From Candidatus Helarchaeota archaeon (GTDB taxonomy: Archaea; Asgardarchaeota; Lokiarchaeia; Helarchaeales; HEL-GB-A), in the NCBI GenBank assembly GCA_016840125.1, contig JAEOSY010000098.1, positions 1 to 43,245 on the forward strand: a stretch of DNA of 43,245 bases, in the 5' to 3' direction. Made by a program: the position numbers and the translations under genes. The notes under the pieces are model-generated. The model was not told the origin of the DNA. It saw nothing but the letters and a program-made list of their open reading frames with translations, and ran no database searches. Below, piece after piece: positions 1 through 9,082 of the stretch (positions within the stretch are counted from its first letter, which is position 1; every line of letters starts with the position of its first letter).

Positions 1-39
1 CAATAAATCGAGACTTTCTTTTTCAATTTCAGTTGACAT
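1..39 (-). CDS. 5' end of a gene running off the left edge
   Basis: Reading leftwards from an ATG at 39-37 the frame is open to the window edge and gives MSTEIEKESLDLL. Thirteen residues are too few to name the protein. No clear Shine-Dalgarno sequence precedes the ATG. The gene would diverge from the ferredoxin gene at 209, and the roughly 170 bases between them are AT-rich with a GC-rich patch near 75-90 that I cannot interpret. The call rests only on an open frame with a plausible polar N-terminus. Confidence 0.35.
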   Translation of the reverse strand, partial: MSTEIEKESLDLL

Positions 40-208
40 TAAAAATACTTTCGTTTAATGGGATTTAAATGTTTCGGCGCCCCCGATTTTTGTCGGAAAA
101 GATTACTTTTGCAGATCATGAAAAAAAGAAATAAAATTTCTTAACAAAAAAAGAAATAAGCGAGAAAATAATTCGTACCACAAAGAACTCAATTGAGGTG
201 TGTATAAG

Positions 209-385
209 ATGCCCCCTAAAATTGATGAAGATGCATGCACAGGATGCGGAACCTGCATAGAAAATTGTCCCGCAGAATGTCTTGAAATAAAAGATGAGAA
301 AGCAAAGCTTGTAAATGTAGACGACTGCGTTGAATGCGGTGCTTGTGAAGAAAATTGTGCTGCAGAAGCAATAAAATTAGAGTAA
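209..385 (+). CDS. 2[4Fe-4S] ferredoxin, 58 aa
   Basis: A small soluble electron carrier with two [4Fe-4S] clusters. Two complete cluster motifs are visible, CTGCGTCIENCP near the N-terminus and CVECGACEENCA near the C-terminus, each with C-x2-C-x2-C-x3-C spacing, as in bacterial-type (clostridial) ferredoxins of 55-65 residues. I place the start at the ATG at 209 because GAGGTG at 195-200 is an ideal Shine-Dalgarno sequence for it; a GTG at 200 in the same frame overlaps that site and is unlikely. A palindrome with a T-run follows the stop, so the gene is probably monocistronic. The next gene encodes a FAD oxidoreductase, but nothing in the sequence links the two functionally. Confidence 0.93.
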   Translation: MPPKIDEDACTGCGTCIENCPAECLEIKDEKAKLVNVDDCVECGACEENCAAEAIKLE

Positions 386-391
386 ATGGAA

Positions 392-418
392 GATTTTAAT
401 TTAAAATCCTATTTTTTT
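392..418 (+). terminator. Stem and T-run after the ferredoxin gene
   Basis: GATTTTAA at 392-399 and TTAAAATC at 401-408 are perfect inverted repeats around one T, and a seven-T run follows at 412-418. In archaea the T-run itself is the main termination signal; the AT-only palindrome may be incidental. It sits 7 bases after the ferredoxin stop codon. Confidence 0.5.
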
Positions 419-511
419 CATTTTATTTTTATCAAGCGGTTGATTTTTTCTACGATACTTAATCAGATAACGTTATATTACATTTAAACAGAATTAGTTT
501 GGTAATGGCCT

Positions 512-1903
512 ATGAAGAAATCTGTAATTATAGTTGGTGGAGGCGTTGGAGGGACTGCAGTTGGTGCATTATTGGCTTATAAAGGATTTCAAATACAGTT
601 ATTTGACAAAAATAGTATAATTGGAGGTCGTTGCACCACTTATCAGAAAGAAGGGTTTAAGATTGATGTTGGAGTCCATCTTTTCGGTGAGGGGGCACAA
701 GGGCCGCTCCAAAAAATCACTGAACTTATTGGTATGCCAAATGTACTTCAATGGGTTTTATCGAAGGACCCTCGCCCGCTTTTAAATTATAAAGGAAACA
801 AATCTATTTATTCACGAAAATCCATGGCGCAATTACTCCCATCATCGGAATTTGATAATGTGATGCGATTTTTTGCTGATTGTATGTCAATCCGAAAGAA
901 GAGGATTAATGAATTATATTATACTGATTTAGAAACATATCTCAAACAATATTCCACAGATCCTATATTTCAAGCGTTTATTGCAATGATTTGTGGCCAA
1001 TATTTTTGTGTTCCTCCAAATGTTGCCTCTACGGGGGAATTTATTCGGTCGTTCAGAGGTGTAGTCTCCAAAAAAGCAAGTGCCTACCCTGTAGGAGGAT
1101 GTATTGCAATTCCTGAGACATATATAAATGCGATTAAGAAGTTTGGAGGGAGTGTGGAGTTAAATTCCGAAATAAATCAAATCCTGGTGAAAGATAATAG
1201 GGCAATTGGCATTGAACTGAAGGATGGGACTACACACGAAGCAGAGATCATCATAAGTAATGCCGATATACAAAATACGGTATTCAATCTTGTAGGGACG
1301 GAGTTTTTTCCGGAAGAATATATCAAACGTATCAAAAAACTAACATATGCTCAACATTGCATGGCAATTAAAGTAGCCCTGGATAAAAAAATTACGGATC
1401 AAAAACTCATTATGCACATCCATACTGATTACTCAAATATGAATAACTATATCGACCAGATAATGAAAGGTCAAATTCCTGATGAGATAGGTGGAATGAT
1501 TACCATCCCCTCAAATTATGACCCAGGTTTGGCCCCCGAAGGAAAACAATTAATATTTTTAGGTACAGGAATTTCATCAAATTGGCGTAATCAAAACTGG
1601 AAGAAATGGGGAGAACGCTGCTTAGAATCTTTACAGAGAGTGCTCCCAGAAATGGAAGGACATGTAATGTGGTACAATATTGACACTCCCGAGTTAGTCG
1701 AACGATATGCGGGTGAGGATGGCAATATAATAGGAGTTGGTCAGACGATCCATCAAGTTAAAGATAGACGCCCTTCACAGATAACACCCATAAAGAATTT
1801 ATACATCGTTGGATGTGAAGCCGGAGGTTGGGGTATTGGCGCTGAATTAGCGGCCAATAGCGCAATAGAGCTAGCGAAAATTTTAAGTAATTATCAAATC
1901 TGA
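512..1903 (+). CDS. FAD-dependent oxidoreductase, phytoene desaturase-like, 463 aa
   Basis: A flavoprotein of the amine-oxidase/phytoene desaturase (CrtI/CrtN-like) group. The N-terminus carries the dinucleotide-binding beta-alpha-beta motif GGGVGGTAVGALLA, then FDKNSIIGGRCTTY and GFKIDVGVHLF, the usual second FAD contact of this group. The C-terminus has the matching FAD segment NLYIVGCEAGGWGIGAE. The length of 463 residues is normal for the family. The substrate cannot be read from sequence: carotenoid or other isoprenoid desaturation or saturation is possible, and geranylgeranyl-lipid reduction is an alternative. It follows the ferredoxin gene, a possible electron partner, but a probable terminator separates them. 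Its 3' end overlaps the convergent gene by 10 bases. Confidence 0.8.
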   Translation: MKKSVIIVGGGVGGTAVGALLAYKGFQIQLFDKNSIIGGRCTTYQKEGFKIDVGVHLFGEGAQGPLQKITELIGMPNVLQWVLSKDPRPLLNYKGNKSIYSRKSMAQLLPSSEFDNVMRFFADCMSIRKKRINELYYTDLETYLKQYSTDPIFQAFIAMICGQYFCVPPNVASTGEFIRSFRGVVSKKASAYPVGGCIAIPETYINAIKKFGGSVELNSEINQILVKDNRAIGIELKDGTTHEAEIIISNADIQNTVFNLVGTEFFPEEYIKRIKKLTYAQHCMAIKVALDKKITDQKLIMHIHTDYSNMNNYIDQIMKGQIPDEIGGMITIPSNYDPGLAPEGKQLIFLGTGISSNWRNQNWKKWGERCLESLQRVLPEMEGHVMWYNIDTPELVERYAGEDGNIIGVGQTIHQVKDRRPSQITPIKNLYIVGCEAGGWGIGAELAANSAIELAKILSNYQI

Positions 1904-3504
1904 GTAGATTTCAATTCCGCCTCAGATTTTTTTTCTTCTTCCTCTTCAGATTTTATTTCAACAACAGGAATATTTCCATCAATCTTTTGCGGTCGTTTAA
2001 ATTCGATTGTTACAATATTTTCAATCATTTTTGGTTGTACATCAAAGTAACCAAACCCTTCCATTACACCAACGAAAATAGCCTTCATAGATTCCATTTC
2101 AACAAGTTTAGTTGTTTTAAAAATTATGGTGAATTTGTTAGGTTCTGCAAGAAAGTTAATTTCTTTTGGATCTCTCTGAGTAATTTTAATAAGTTGTGGA
2201 ATAAAATGTAAACCGATTTCTCGCATCTTTAATAGATCATTATTCCCAAGGAGCTTGATGGCATTCGCAAATTTAATTCCTTGTTTGTAATAAACTTTAT
2301 GGAATTGATCCAAATCTGCTTTGTAAAGGAAATTAGCTAGATCTTCATATTCATCTACTGGAATCATTCGTAAGGTTTGGAATCTTTGATTTAAATAAAA
2401 ACCAAAATTTGAAAAGTATAAAGGCTCAAGAATGGTAGAGTCATCTTCTCCTACATAATTAAATGTTAGGGATAACTGTTTATGATCGATCTTATGAGAT
2501 TTCAATTTCCACCCATATTTTGCTAAAGTTACAATGTTTTGTTGCAAAAGAAATTTGGTTAAGCTTGGGGTCATGCATTCCATATTAATTTTAAATGATT
2601 TTTTCTTTTCATTAGATTTTATTTTGATTTGGGTTGCATAATTCAGGGTTTCTAAGATATATTTAATAAAGTTAGCCCATTGTTCTGCAGAATTTAGTTC
2701 TATATTCTTTTTCCTTAAAAATTTGCTAATAAAGTTGAAACTTAATTCTAATGGGATCATTTCATAATCTAGAGTAGTCGCCGAGATCCATTCTAGAAGT
2801 TCGGGCATAACTGGGAGAAATCCTTGCTTGAATAAATAGGGCTTGAGTTTTTGGTTGGCCGCATTGATGAATGAACTTATTTTTGCTTCTATTAGGGGTT
2901 TTTCTGTGGGAAACCTTTCTGGATGAATCCAAGTAATTATAATTTCTTCCTGAGAGCTATTAATATCAAATGTTAACCCAAGAGCTTGAAGGTAACCAAT
3001 TAATCCCATAACAACAAATACTGGATTTTTTTCAAAAACATTAACTTGGACTATTATTTTATTTGCGAATTTATTAACTTGAATCGATTTTAATAAACGG
3101 GTTCTCCTTTTCCATTCCTCAATCATCATTAAAAGAGTATCATAAGAATTTTTAGGCTCAACTCGAACATAGCTTAAATATTCCTTTCCAAATTGATATG
3201 CTTTCTCTCTAGTTTGGTTCAATAACTCAGAAAGTGTACAATCGCCTTGAATATATCTATTAATCTCTCGAATATTATCCGCAGAAAAAGAAACCATATT
3301 TAAGAATTCTCGAAAAAGGTTTGATTGTTCGGCTTCAAATTTAATCTCACAATTATCACATGAGCCGATATTTTCCGTTTTTTCGAGAAACTCAATTGCA
3401 AATTCAAAAGCTTTGGTCATTGATCCATATTTTTCACCGAGATCAGCAAGGAGTTCTTTATGTTTCTCGTCCGTAACAATATGGACATGTTCCTTTTTGG
3501 GCAT
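1894..3504 (-). CDS. Large protein of unknown function, paralogue A (536 aa)
   Basis: I do not recognise a named family. The first ~45 residues (PKKEHVHIVTDEKHKELL, then GSMTKAFEFAIEFLEK) have the strand-helix-helix look of a ribbon-helix-helix DNA-binding domain, followed by a lone CDNC pair. The rest contains what I read as three diverged copies of a ~50-residue module: one with ITWIHPE, one with WKLKSHKIDHKQLSL, and a last one, FTIIFKTTKLVEMESM followed by VGVMEGFGY and ending in IEFKRP. The C-terminus is a low-complexity E/K tail. The protein is colinear over its whole length with the product of the upstream gene, so the pair arose by tandem duplication. GAGG seven bases before the ATG supports the start. 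A cytoplasmic regulator or ligand sensor is a guess from the architecture. Confidence 0.8.
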   Translation of the reverse strand: MPKKEHVHIVTDEKHKELLADLGEKYGSMTKAFEFAIEFLEKTENIGSCDNCEIKFEAEQSNLFREFLNMVSFSADNIREINRYIQGDCTLSELLNQTREKAYQFGKEYLSYVRVEPKNSYDTLLMMIEEWKRRTRLLKSIQVNKFANKIIVQVNVFEKNPVFVVMGLIGYLQALGLTFDINSSQEEIIITWIHPERFPTEKPLIEAKISSFINAANQKLKPYLFKQGFLPVMPELLEWISATTLDYEMIPLELSFNFISKFLRKKNIELNSAEQWANFIKYILETLNYATQIKIKSNEKKKSFKINMECMTPSLTKFLLQQNIVTLAKYGWKLKSHKIDHKQLSLTFNYVGEDDSTILEPLYFSNFGFYLNQRFQTLRMIPVDEYEDLANFLYKADLDQFHKVYYKQGIKFANAIKLLGNNDLLKMREIGLHFIPQLIKITQRDPKEINFLAEPNKFTIIFKTTKLVEMESMKAIFVGVMEGFGYFDVQPKMIENIVTIEFKRPQKIDGNIPVVEIKSEEEEEKKSEAELKSTQI

Positions 3505-3582
3505 TATAGAAACCTCATTATCTTTTTAATGGATATTACTGTACATGTAGTATCTAAACCATGTTCACATCTAAGCATAAAG

Positions 3583-3600
3583 TTGTTCAATTTATACTGA
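3583..3600 (-). promoter_or_regulatory. Promoter-like region of paralogue A with TTGAACAA motif
   Basis: On the minus strand the sequence reads TCAGTATAAATTGAACAA: a TATA-like AGTATAAAT followed directly by TTGAACAA. Nearly the same 18 bases (TCAGTTTTAATTGAACAA) occur upstream of paralogue B. A shared element just downstream of a TATA box is where an archaeal repressor would sit. It lies about 80 bases before the start codon, so a leader would be expected. Confidence 0.4.
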
Positions 3601-3662
3601 ATGACTTTCTTGTGAAGCTTCAAAAATATCAATACTCCTGTTCAAATAGATTCGGAAATTAC

Positions 3663-5189
3663 TTATAATTCACCAGGACGTAAAAATTCTATTATTACCA
3701 TATTTTCAATTATTTTTGATTTGATCTCTGAATAACCAAAGCCTTCTGCGACCCCAGACATGACTGCTCGAAATTGCTCCATATCGATAATATTAGTTTC
3801 CTTAAAAATCATCGTAAATTTTTGATATTCAGGGATGAAGTCGATACCTTTCGGATCTCGATGACTTTGTTTAAGGGCCTGCGGAATAACCTGATAAGCA
3901 ATTTCTATCATTTTCTTCAAGTCATTTTTTGCAAGAAGTTTAATAGCATTTGCAATTTTAAGTCCTTGTTTTTTAAAAATTTGATAAAATCTCTCCGGAG
4001 CTAATTCATATAATTCATGTCTCAAATCTGAATATTCGTCAAGAGGTATCACACGCAATTTCTGAAATCGCTGGTTTAAATATCCTGAAAAATTTATTAT
4101 GTAAAGGGATTCCAAAATTGTTGGGTCATCCTTACCGACATAGGACAATTTCAGGTCACAACGTTTTGATTCGATTCGGTGGCTTGTTAATTTCCAACCC
4201 CACTTTCCCACAATCATAATTAAACTTTGAATAATAAGGTTCGCTAAATGAGGGGTTCTGAAAAAGATTCTAAGTTTAAAGCTATTCTTTTCATCATTAA
4301 AACTGCCAGAGAGTTCTTCCACATAATTAAGCCGTTTTAAATTATCCACACAAATTTTATAGACTGTTTTAGCAGTTTTTACTACTTCTCTATCCTCATC
4401 AACTAATAGATTCCCCATATCATAAGCAATAGCTATTGGAACAAGTCTATAATTAAAAAAATTCTCTCCAATCCAATCCAGCAAATCCGGATTTATTAAC
4501 ATGAGTCCTTCTTTTAATAAAAATGGTTTCATGGACTCTTCTGTATCTTGAATATATGTTAAAACTCGTTGATTGATTTCTTCTTTTATCTGGGCGTATC
4601 TCTCAGGTGGGACCCATTTCAAAATCACATCAGCTTGAAAAAGTTCGATATCAAAAGTAAAATTCAGAGATTCAATATAACCTAGGAATCCCGTTAACAC
4701 GAAAACTGGAAGGTCCTCAAGAACATTAACGCGAGCAATAATTTTTTTTGAGAAGCGATCCACTTGAATTACTTTAAAAAACCGAGTTCTTTTTCTCCAT
4801 TCCTCCACTGTGACCAGTAAATTGTCGTAATTATTTTCAGGATAAATATCTAAAAGGCTCAGATATTGTTTTCCAAATTGATAGGCTTTTTCTCGAGATC
4901 GAATTAGTAATTCCTGGGCAGTGCAGTCCCCTTTGAGATATTTAATCAACTCATGTATATTGTCGGCAGTAAAACTAACGACATTTAATAATTCTTTAAA
5001 TTGTTCAGCTCGTTCAAACTCAGATTTTATATTACAATTATCACATGACCCGATGCTCTCAGCTTTTTCAAAATATTCAATAGCCCTTTCAAAAGCTTTA
5101 GTCATCGAACCATGCCTCTCTCCCAAATTTCCTAGAAGTTCTTTGTGTTTAGAATCTGTGACGATATGAACGTGTTCTTTTTTGGGCAA
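3663..5189 (-). CDS. Large protein of unknown function, paralogue B (508 aa)
   Basis: Full-length paralogue of the downstream gene: same N-terminal PKKEHVHIVTDSKHKELL and GSMTKAFERAIEYFEK, same GSCDNC, same order of domains, and three ~50-residue modules, the last being FTMIFKETNIIDMEQF followed by SGVAEGFGY and ending in IEFLRP. It lacks the charged C-terminal tail of paralogue A. I choose the TTG at 5189-5187 as start because it aligns with the ATG of paralogue A and is preceded at ribosome-binding distance by GGAGAG; an in-frame ATG at 5228 would add 13 residues and has no good Shine-Dalgarno sequence. The 158 bases between the two paralogues contain a separate promoter-like element, so they are probably transcribed separately. 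Function unknown; DNA binding is suggested only by the N-terminal fold pattern. Confidence 0.78.
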   Translation of the reverse strand: MPKKEHVHIVTDSKHKELLGNLGERHGSMTKAFERAIEYFEKAESIGSCDNCNIKSEFERAEQFKELLNVVSFTADNIHELIKYLKGDCTAQELLIRSREKAYQFGKQYLSLLDIYPENNYDNLLVTVEEWRKRTRFFKVIQVDRFSKKIIARVNVLEDLPVFVLTGFLGYIESLNFTFDIELFQADVILKWVPPERYAQIKEEINQRVLTYIQDTEESMKPFLLKEGLMLINPDLLDWIGENFFNYRLVPIAIAYDMGNLLVDEDREVVKTAKTVYKICVDNLKRLNYVEELSGSFNDEKNSFKLRIFFRTPHLANLIIQSLIMIVGKWGWKLTSHRIESKRCDLKLSYVGKDDPTILESLYIINFSGYLNQRFQKLRVIPLDEYSDLRHELYELAPERFYQIFKKQGLKIANAIKLLAKNDLKKMIEIAYQVIPQALKQSHRDPKGIDFIPEYQKFTMIFKETNIIDMEQFRAVMSGVAEGFGYSEIKSKIIENMVIIEFLRPGEL

Positions 5190-5242
5190 AAACCTACTCT
5201 CCGCTTTTTGATCAGCAATCATGTACAAAGAGTAAGCTAGAA

Positions 5243-5273
5243 TTGTTCAAAATTGTATAAAAAAATTGTTCAA
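5243..5273. promoter_or_regulatory. Two TTGTTCAA motifs 23 bp apart upstream of paralogue B
   Basis: TTGTTCAA occurs at 5243-5250 and 5266-5273, so the centres are 23 bp apart, about two helical turns. A third copy is at 3583-3590 before paralogue A. Between the two copies the minus strand holds a TATA-like TTTTATACAAT. Repeated 8-bp motifs placed over a promoter of an RHH-like protein gene suggest autoregulation, which is inference. Confidence 0.4.
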
Positions 5274-5447
5274 TTAAAACTGAGGAGATATTTTTCTCTC
5301 CTGAGATTATAATTATGCCTCATAAATTATTCTAACTTCAAATTTTGGATTTTAGAGGGGTTTATATTCCATTTTTTTAAAAAAGATCTGAAATTGTTAC
5401 TTGATATGACACCTTCATTTCCGTAAACCAAGGAATTTTGTGATACT

Positions 5448-6053
5448 ATGCAGATGAAACCTAAAGCCAAGGAGGATTCGACTTTTTTGGAGGACAAACA
5501 AAGCGCTATTAGTGATATGAAGGAAAAATTCAACAAAATGATTATGAATAAATTAGGGGATTTATTACTAGACGGGATGTCCGAATTTTTGGGAATTGAG
5601 TATCAGGATCAAGATCAAATAAAAATCATTAAATTACCTCAGTTTCTAAAACCGCTTTTTGGTTATTTTAAAGATAATCAACTACTTGTTGAAACTAGTA
5701 TATTGTATATTATTCATAGTTTAAATTTAATAAATGATGAGCTACAAACCCGGTACGATATAAATCTATCTAAAATTGAACGCAGAAAACATGATTTACT
5801 AGAATTTAAGGACTTGCTTTGGATAAATCTTGATCCGTCTCTGGATTTTGTCTGCAAATTTAGTGTGCCTGCCGCCCTTTTACCCATTTATCCATATTTA
5901 GAGAAAGAAATTCAGAATCTTATAACTTTGGCGCTATTAAAAATTTTTGAATGGCTTGATTTGCTTAATTTTAAAGTGAGCGCACTTATACCAAGATATC
6001 AAGAGCGTTTTGCTGAAATCTATCATGGTATAAAAGAAAAACTTAGTAAATGA
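5448..6053 (+). CDS. Hypothetical protein, 201 aa
   Basis: I do not recognise this protein. It is predicted mostly helical, rich in Leu, Ile and Lys, without a signal peptide; two hydrophobic stretches (residues about 138-150 with FSVPAALLPIYPYL and about 155-172 with LITLALLKIFEWLDLL) look more like amphipathic or core helices than membrane spans. There are no cysteine clusters or nucleotide-binding motifs. The start is uncertain: ATGs at 5448 and 5454 are both possible and only a distant AAGGA precedes them. It stands alone between two minus-strand genes, and its TGA stop lies four bases before the end of the convergent Cdc48 gene. Codon use resembles its neighbours. Confidence 0.65.
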   Translation: MQMKPKAKEDSTFLEDKQSAISDMKEKFNKMIMNKLGDLLLDGMSEFLGIEYQDQDQIKIIKLPQFLKPLFGYFKDNQLLVETSILYIIHSLNLINDELQTRYDINLSKIERRKHDLLEFKDLLWINLDPSLDFVCKFSVPAALLPIYPYLEKEIQNLITLALLKIFEWLDLLNFKVSALIPRYQERFAEIYHGIKEKLSK

Positions 6054-6057
6054 AGCG

Positions 6058-8250
6058 TCACTCAGTAGAATTACATTCTTCTCCAAGGTTCTCTTTAACG
6101 AGTTTTTTAAATTGTTTAACTTTTTCTAGTGGATTACTTGGTTTCACAATCTTTAAAGCTTGCTCAAAGTGCATCATCGTTAATTCATCTGCATCAATAT
6201 TCGTTCGGATAAGTAGCATTACAGCTACCCGGCAGAGGTTTTCTAAATCTGCCCCGGAATAATCTTCAGTATTTTTCGCTAAAGTATCAAGGTCTAAGTC
6301 TTTCACGGGCATTTCTTTTGTGTAAATCTTTAAAATTTCAAATCGTGCATCATAATCTGGTAGGGGTACGTAAATTAAACGATCCAATCGACCAGGACGT
6401 AATAAGGCGTGATCTAAAATATCTGGACGATTGGTGGCAGCTATAAGAACTACTTGGCTACGGTCTTGAAGACCATCGATTTCACTTAAAAGTTGATTCA
6501 CGATAGTTTCATTAACCTTTGATCCAGCAAAATCCCCCCTTCTTGAGGCAATGGCATCAATTTCATCAAAAAATACAATTGATGGAGCTGTTTGGCGAGC
6601 CTTACGAAAAATGTCACGAATTGCCCGCTCAGATTCCCCTACCCATTTTGAAAAGATTTCAGGTCCGCGAACCGGAATAAAATTTGCCTCACTTTCCGTG
6701 GCTACTGCTTTTGCTAAAAGGGTTTTTCCCGTTCCTGTCACCCCATAAAGTAAGATGCCGCTTAGAGGTTGAATTTTGAATTTTTTAAAGATGTCGGGTC
6801 TTTTTATCGGGAGTTCAACGGCTTCCTTTAGCTCTTGCTTAACCTGTTCAAGCCCTCCGACTTGATCCCATTTCACATTTGGAATTTCAAGAAGTACTTC
6901 TCGCATAGCCGACGGTTCAACAAGTTTCATGGCCGTTTCAAAATCATCATGAGTTACTTTCAATTCAAATAAGACTTTGGGAGGAATTATTTCAGTTTCA
7001 AGATCAATCTTCGGAAGCACTCGACGGAGGGAATACATAGCTGCTTCCCTACAAAGGGCTGCTAGATCTGCGCCTACGAACCCATGAGTGCGAATTGCAT
7101 ATTCATGGAGATCCACATCACTTAAGGGCATACCACGGGTATGAATTTGAAGAATTTCGAGGCGTCCTTGCCTGGTTGGAACTTTAATTTCAATTTCTCG
7201 GTCAAAACGACCAGGGCGTCGTAAGGCAGGGTCAATAGCATTAACACGATTTGTAGCAGCAATTACAACAACACGACCGCGAGTTCTTAAACCATCCATT
7301 AGTGCCAGGAGTTGAGCAACTACACGTCTTTCAACTTCCCCTGTAACATGTTCACGTTTAGGTGCGATAGAATCAATCTCATCAATAAATATAATGCTTG
7401 GAGCATTTTTTTCAGCGAGATTAAAAATCTCTCGAATTTTTTTCTCACTTTCACCGTAGAATTTACTCATTATCTCGGGACCATTTATTGGGTTAAAAAA
7501 AGCCTCGGATTCATTCGCGACGGCTTTCGCTAATAAAGTTTTTCCACAACCTGGGGGGCCCTGAAGTAAAACTCCTTTTGGAGGTTCAATGCCAAGTCGC
7601 ATAAAGAGTTCTGGATGCCGTAGGGGGAGCTCAATCATTTCTCTTACCCGCAGAGTTTCTTCCTCTAATCCCCCAATATCCTCATAGGAAACTAATACTT
7701 CTTTAAAAGAAATATCATCTGGGACACGTTTTAACACTTCAAAATTTGTAGATTCGTCAATCTTCACCAAACCAGAGGGTAATGAATTGACGATAACGAA
7801 AGTGATTTCTGCAAGAGTAAATGAGGCTGTTTCTTCACTCATAATCTTGATGAAATCGCCACTACGAACTGGCTTCCCTACCAAATAGTCCTTTAAGGTT
7901 TTTTCAACAAACTGAGGATCATTAATTTTGTATTCTTTTTGAGTAGGAGCAATGCTCACTTTTTTAGCTGGTGTTAAAGAAACGAGTTTACAATTTACCA
8001 ATTCCCCTAAACTAGTTCCTGCATTTCCCCGGACGAGTCCATCCATACGAATTATTCCTTGACCTTGGTCCTCCTCTGAACTTTTAAGTGCTATAGCTCC
8101 AGTAACTTTATTTCCAATAATTTCTATAAAAGAATGTTCTGGAATATCTAGTTCAGTCATAATTTTGGGATCAATTCGTACCCTTATTTTTCCGACATCT
8201 TCTTGCATTCCTTCGGTTACTCGAAGGGAAACCTCTTTTACTGTGGTCAT
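6058..8250 (-). CDS. cdc48: CDC48/VCP-family AAA+ ATPase, 730 aa
   Basis: Hexameric unfoldase that extracts and unfolds proteins, in archaea probably feeding the proteasome. The N-terminal ~185 residues match the double-psi barrel/N-domain of archaeal VAT. Two AAA modules follow. D1 has Walker A GPPGCGKT (about 230-237), Walker B IIFIDEID, an AATNR sensor and a [12 protein letters not shown] arginine-finger segment. D2 has GVTGTGKT (about 503-510), [15 protein letters not shown] and LRPGRLDRL. The D2 Walker A has V-T in place of the usual P-P, which keeps the essential GKT. Length is normal for archaeal Cdc48. The C-terminus ends EECNSTE and shows no HbYX proteasome-docking tail. GGAG ten bases before the ATG supports the start. 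The PAC2-type chaperone gene at 26770 may belong to the same proteostasis network. Confidence 0.97.
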   Translation of the reverse strand: MTTVKEVSLRVTEGMQEDVGKIRVRIDPKIMTELDIPEHSFIEIIGNKVTGAIALKSSEEDQGQGIIRMDGLVRGNAGTSLGELVNCKLVSLTPAKKVSIAPTQKEYKINDPQFVEKTLKDYLVGKPVRSGDFIKIMSEETASFTLAEITFVIVNSLPSGLVKIDESTNFEVLKRVPDDISFKEVLVSYEDIGGLEEETLRVREMIELPLRHPELFMRLGIEPPKGVLLQGPPGCGKTLLAKAVANESEAFFNPINGPEIMSKFYGESEKKIREIFNLAEKNAPSIIFIDEIDSIAPKREHVTGEVERRVVAQLLALMDGLRTRGRVVVIAATNRVNAIDPALRRPGRFDREIEIKVPTRQGRLEILQIHTRGMPLSDVDLHEYAIRTHGFVGADLAALCREAAMYSLRRVLPKIDLETEIIPPKVLFELKVTHDDFETAMKLVEPSAMREVLLEIPNVKWDQVGGLEQVKQELKEAVELPIKRPDIFKKFKIQPLSGILLYGVTGTGKTLLAKAVATESEANFIPVRGPEIFSKWVGESERAIRDIFRKARQTAPSIVFFDEIDAIASRRGDFAGSKVNETIVNQLLSEIDGLQDRSQVVLIAATNRPDILDHALLRPGRLDRLIYVPLPDYDARFEILKIYTKEMPVKDLDLDTLAKNTEDYSGADLENLCRVAVMLLIRTNIDADELTMMHFEQALKIVKPSNPLEKVKQFKKLVKENLGEECNSTE

Positions 8251-8611
8251 GATGAGATCTGCTCCAACAATACTCCTTAAAGAATCTAATATCTCTTTAC
8301 ACCATTTCTTGATAAGTATGTAAAAACAAATGAGATAAATATTTCTTTATTTTTTTCAAAATATTTTAAGTGAATAAAAACCGGAAAGTATAATATCTTA
8401 ATATTCTGTTCGTATTATCAGAACTAGAATAATTTCATTTTTTTCAGTTAGTTATGAATTATGAATGCCTATTTTTAGGGATAATGGGTTAGTCTCTTGT
8501 GTCCTCATTCTAAATTGCATATAACATTCAGATGTTATCAGCATTTTTAAGGTTGAAATCTAAATAAATTTATTGTTAAAATAATTTCCTCTGGAATCTA
8601 AGTGATGTTTA
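8251..8611. other. 361-bp intergenic region between divergent genes
   Basis: Region between the start of cdc48 and the start of the winged-helix gene; it must hold both promoters. The minus strand has an AT-rich TATA-like stretch near 8330-8350. I see no ORF or RNA gene. An ORB-like palindrome, TTCCTCTGGAA, lies at 8586-8596 just before the winged-helix gene. Confidence 0.5.
8586..8596. promoter_or_regulatory. ORB-like TTCCnnTGGAA site (left)
   Basis: TTCCTCTGGAA matches the core of the archaeal mini-ORB (TTCCAGTGGAAAC) bound by Cdc6/Orc1, except for the two central bases and the trailing AC. A second match lies on the other side of cdc6 at 10407. It could equally be an operator for the adjacent winged-helix gene. 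Confidence 0.3.
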
Positions 8612-9082
8612 ATGAAGCTAAAGTTGAAGGAATTTGTTTTTGAGAATGAAGTTGGCAGTAAGGTAAAACTCTCATTTGATGGGTCCTTTTCTCCAGAGGA
8701 TATAGGTAAAATTATAAAAAAGTTACAAGATGATGATACTCCTTCTGAGTCTCACCCTATTATAGAGCAGCACACGAATTCGAAAGAAAATGAAGAGTAT
8801 GATACTCTAAGTATTCGTGAAAAGTTGGAATTAATAGTAAAAGAGATTAAATATGGTTGGTTTACATCAGATCATATTCGAGAATTATACTTCTATCATT
8901 TTCGAGAAGAAATAAAGCCTAGTACAGTCTCTACCTACCGAGCTAGGATGTTTACTAATACTATTTTAGAACGACGCGGGACTCGAGCTAGACGTGAATA
9001 TAGAGTTTCGGAAAAACCAACAACTACAAAGTCTGATTCTCTTCCCTCTTCAATTCTATCGGAAAATCCTTCACTTTCTTAA
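8612..9082 (+). CDS. Small protein with a probable winged-helix domain, 156 aa
   Basis: The N-terminal 40 residues resemble the short strand-rich segment of small regulators (KLKEFVFENEVGSKVKLSFDG). A polar linker with PSESHPIIEQH leads to a helical region from about residue 70 (LSIREKLELIVKEIKYGW, then FTSDHIRELYFYHF and PSTVSTYRARM, ending RRGTRARREYRVSE). The last part looks like a recognition helix plus basic wing of a winged helix, so DNA binding is likely but unproven. A Ser/Thr-rich tail follows. The gene faces cdc6 and its last 59 bases overlap the 3' end of cdc6 on the other strand, an unusually long tail-to-tail overlap. No close family recognised. Confidence 0.68.
   Translation: MKLKLKEFVFENEVGSKVKLSFDGSFSPEDIGKIIKKLQDDDTPSESHPIIEQHTNSKENEEYDTLSIREKLELIVKEIKYGWFTSDHIRELYFYHFREEIKPSTVSTYRARMFTNTILERRGTRARREYRVSEKPTTTKSDSLPSSILSENPSLS

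Noticed and set aside
5327..5536. 69-codon minus-strand ORF overlapping the 5448 gene start
   Set aside because: Overlaps the better-supported plus-strand gene, lacks a ribosome site and has no recognisable sequence.
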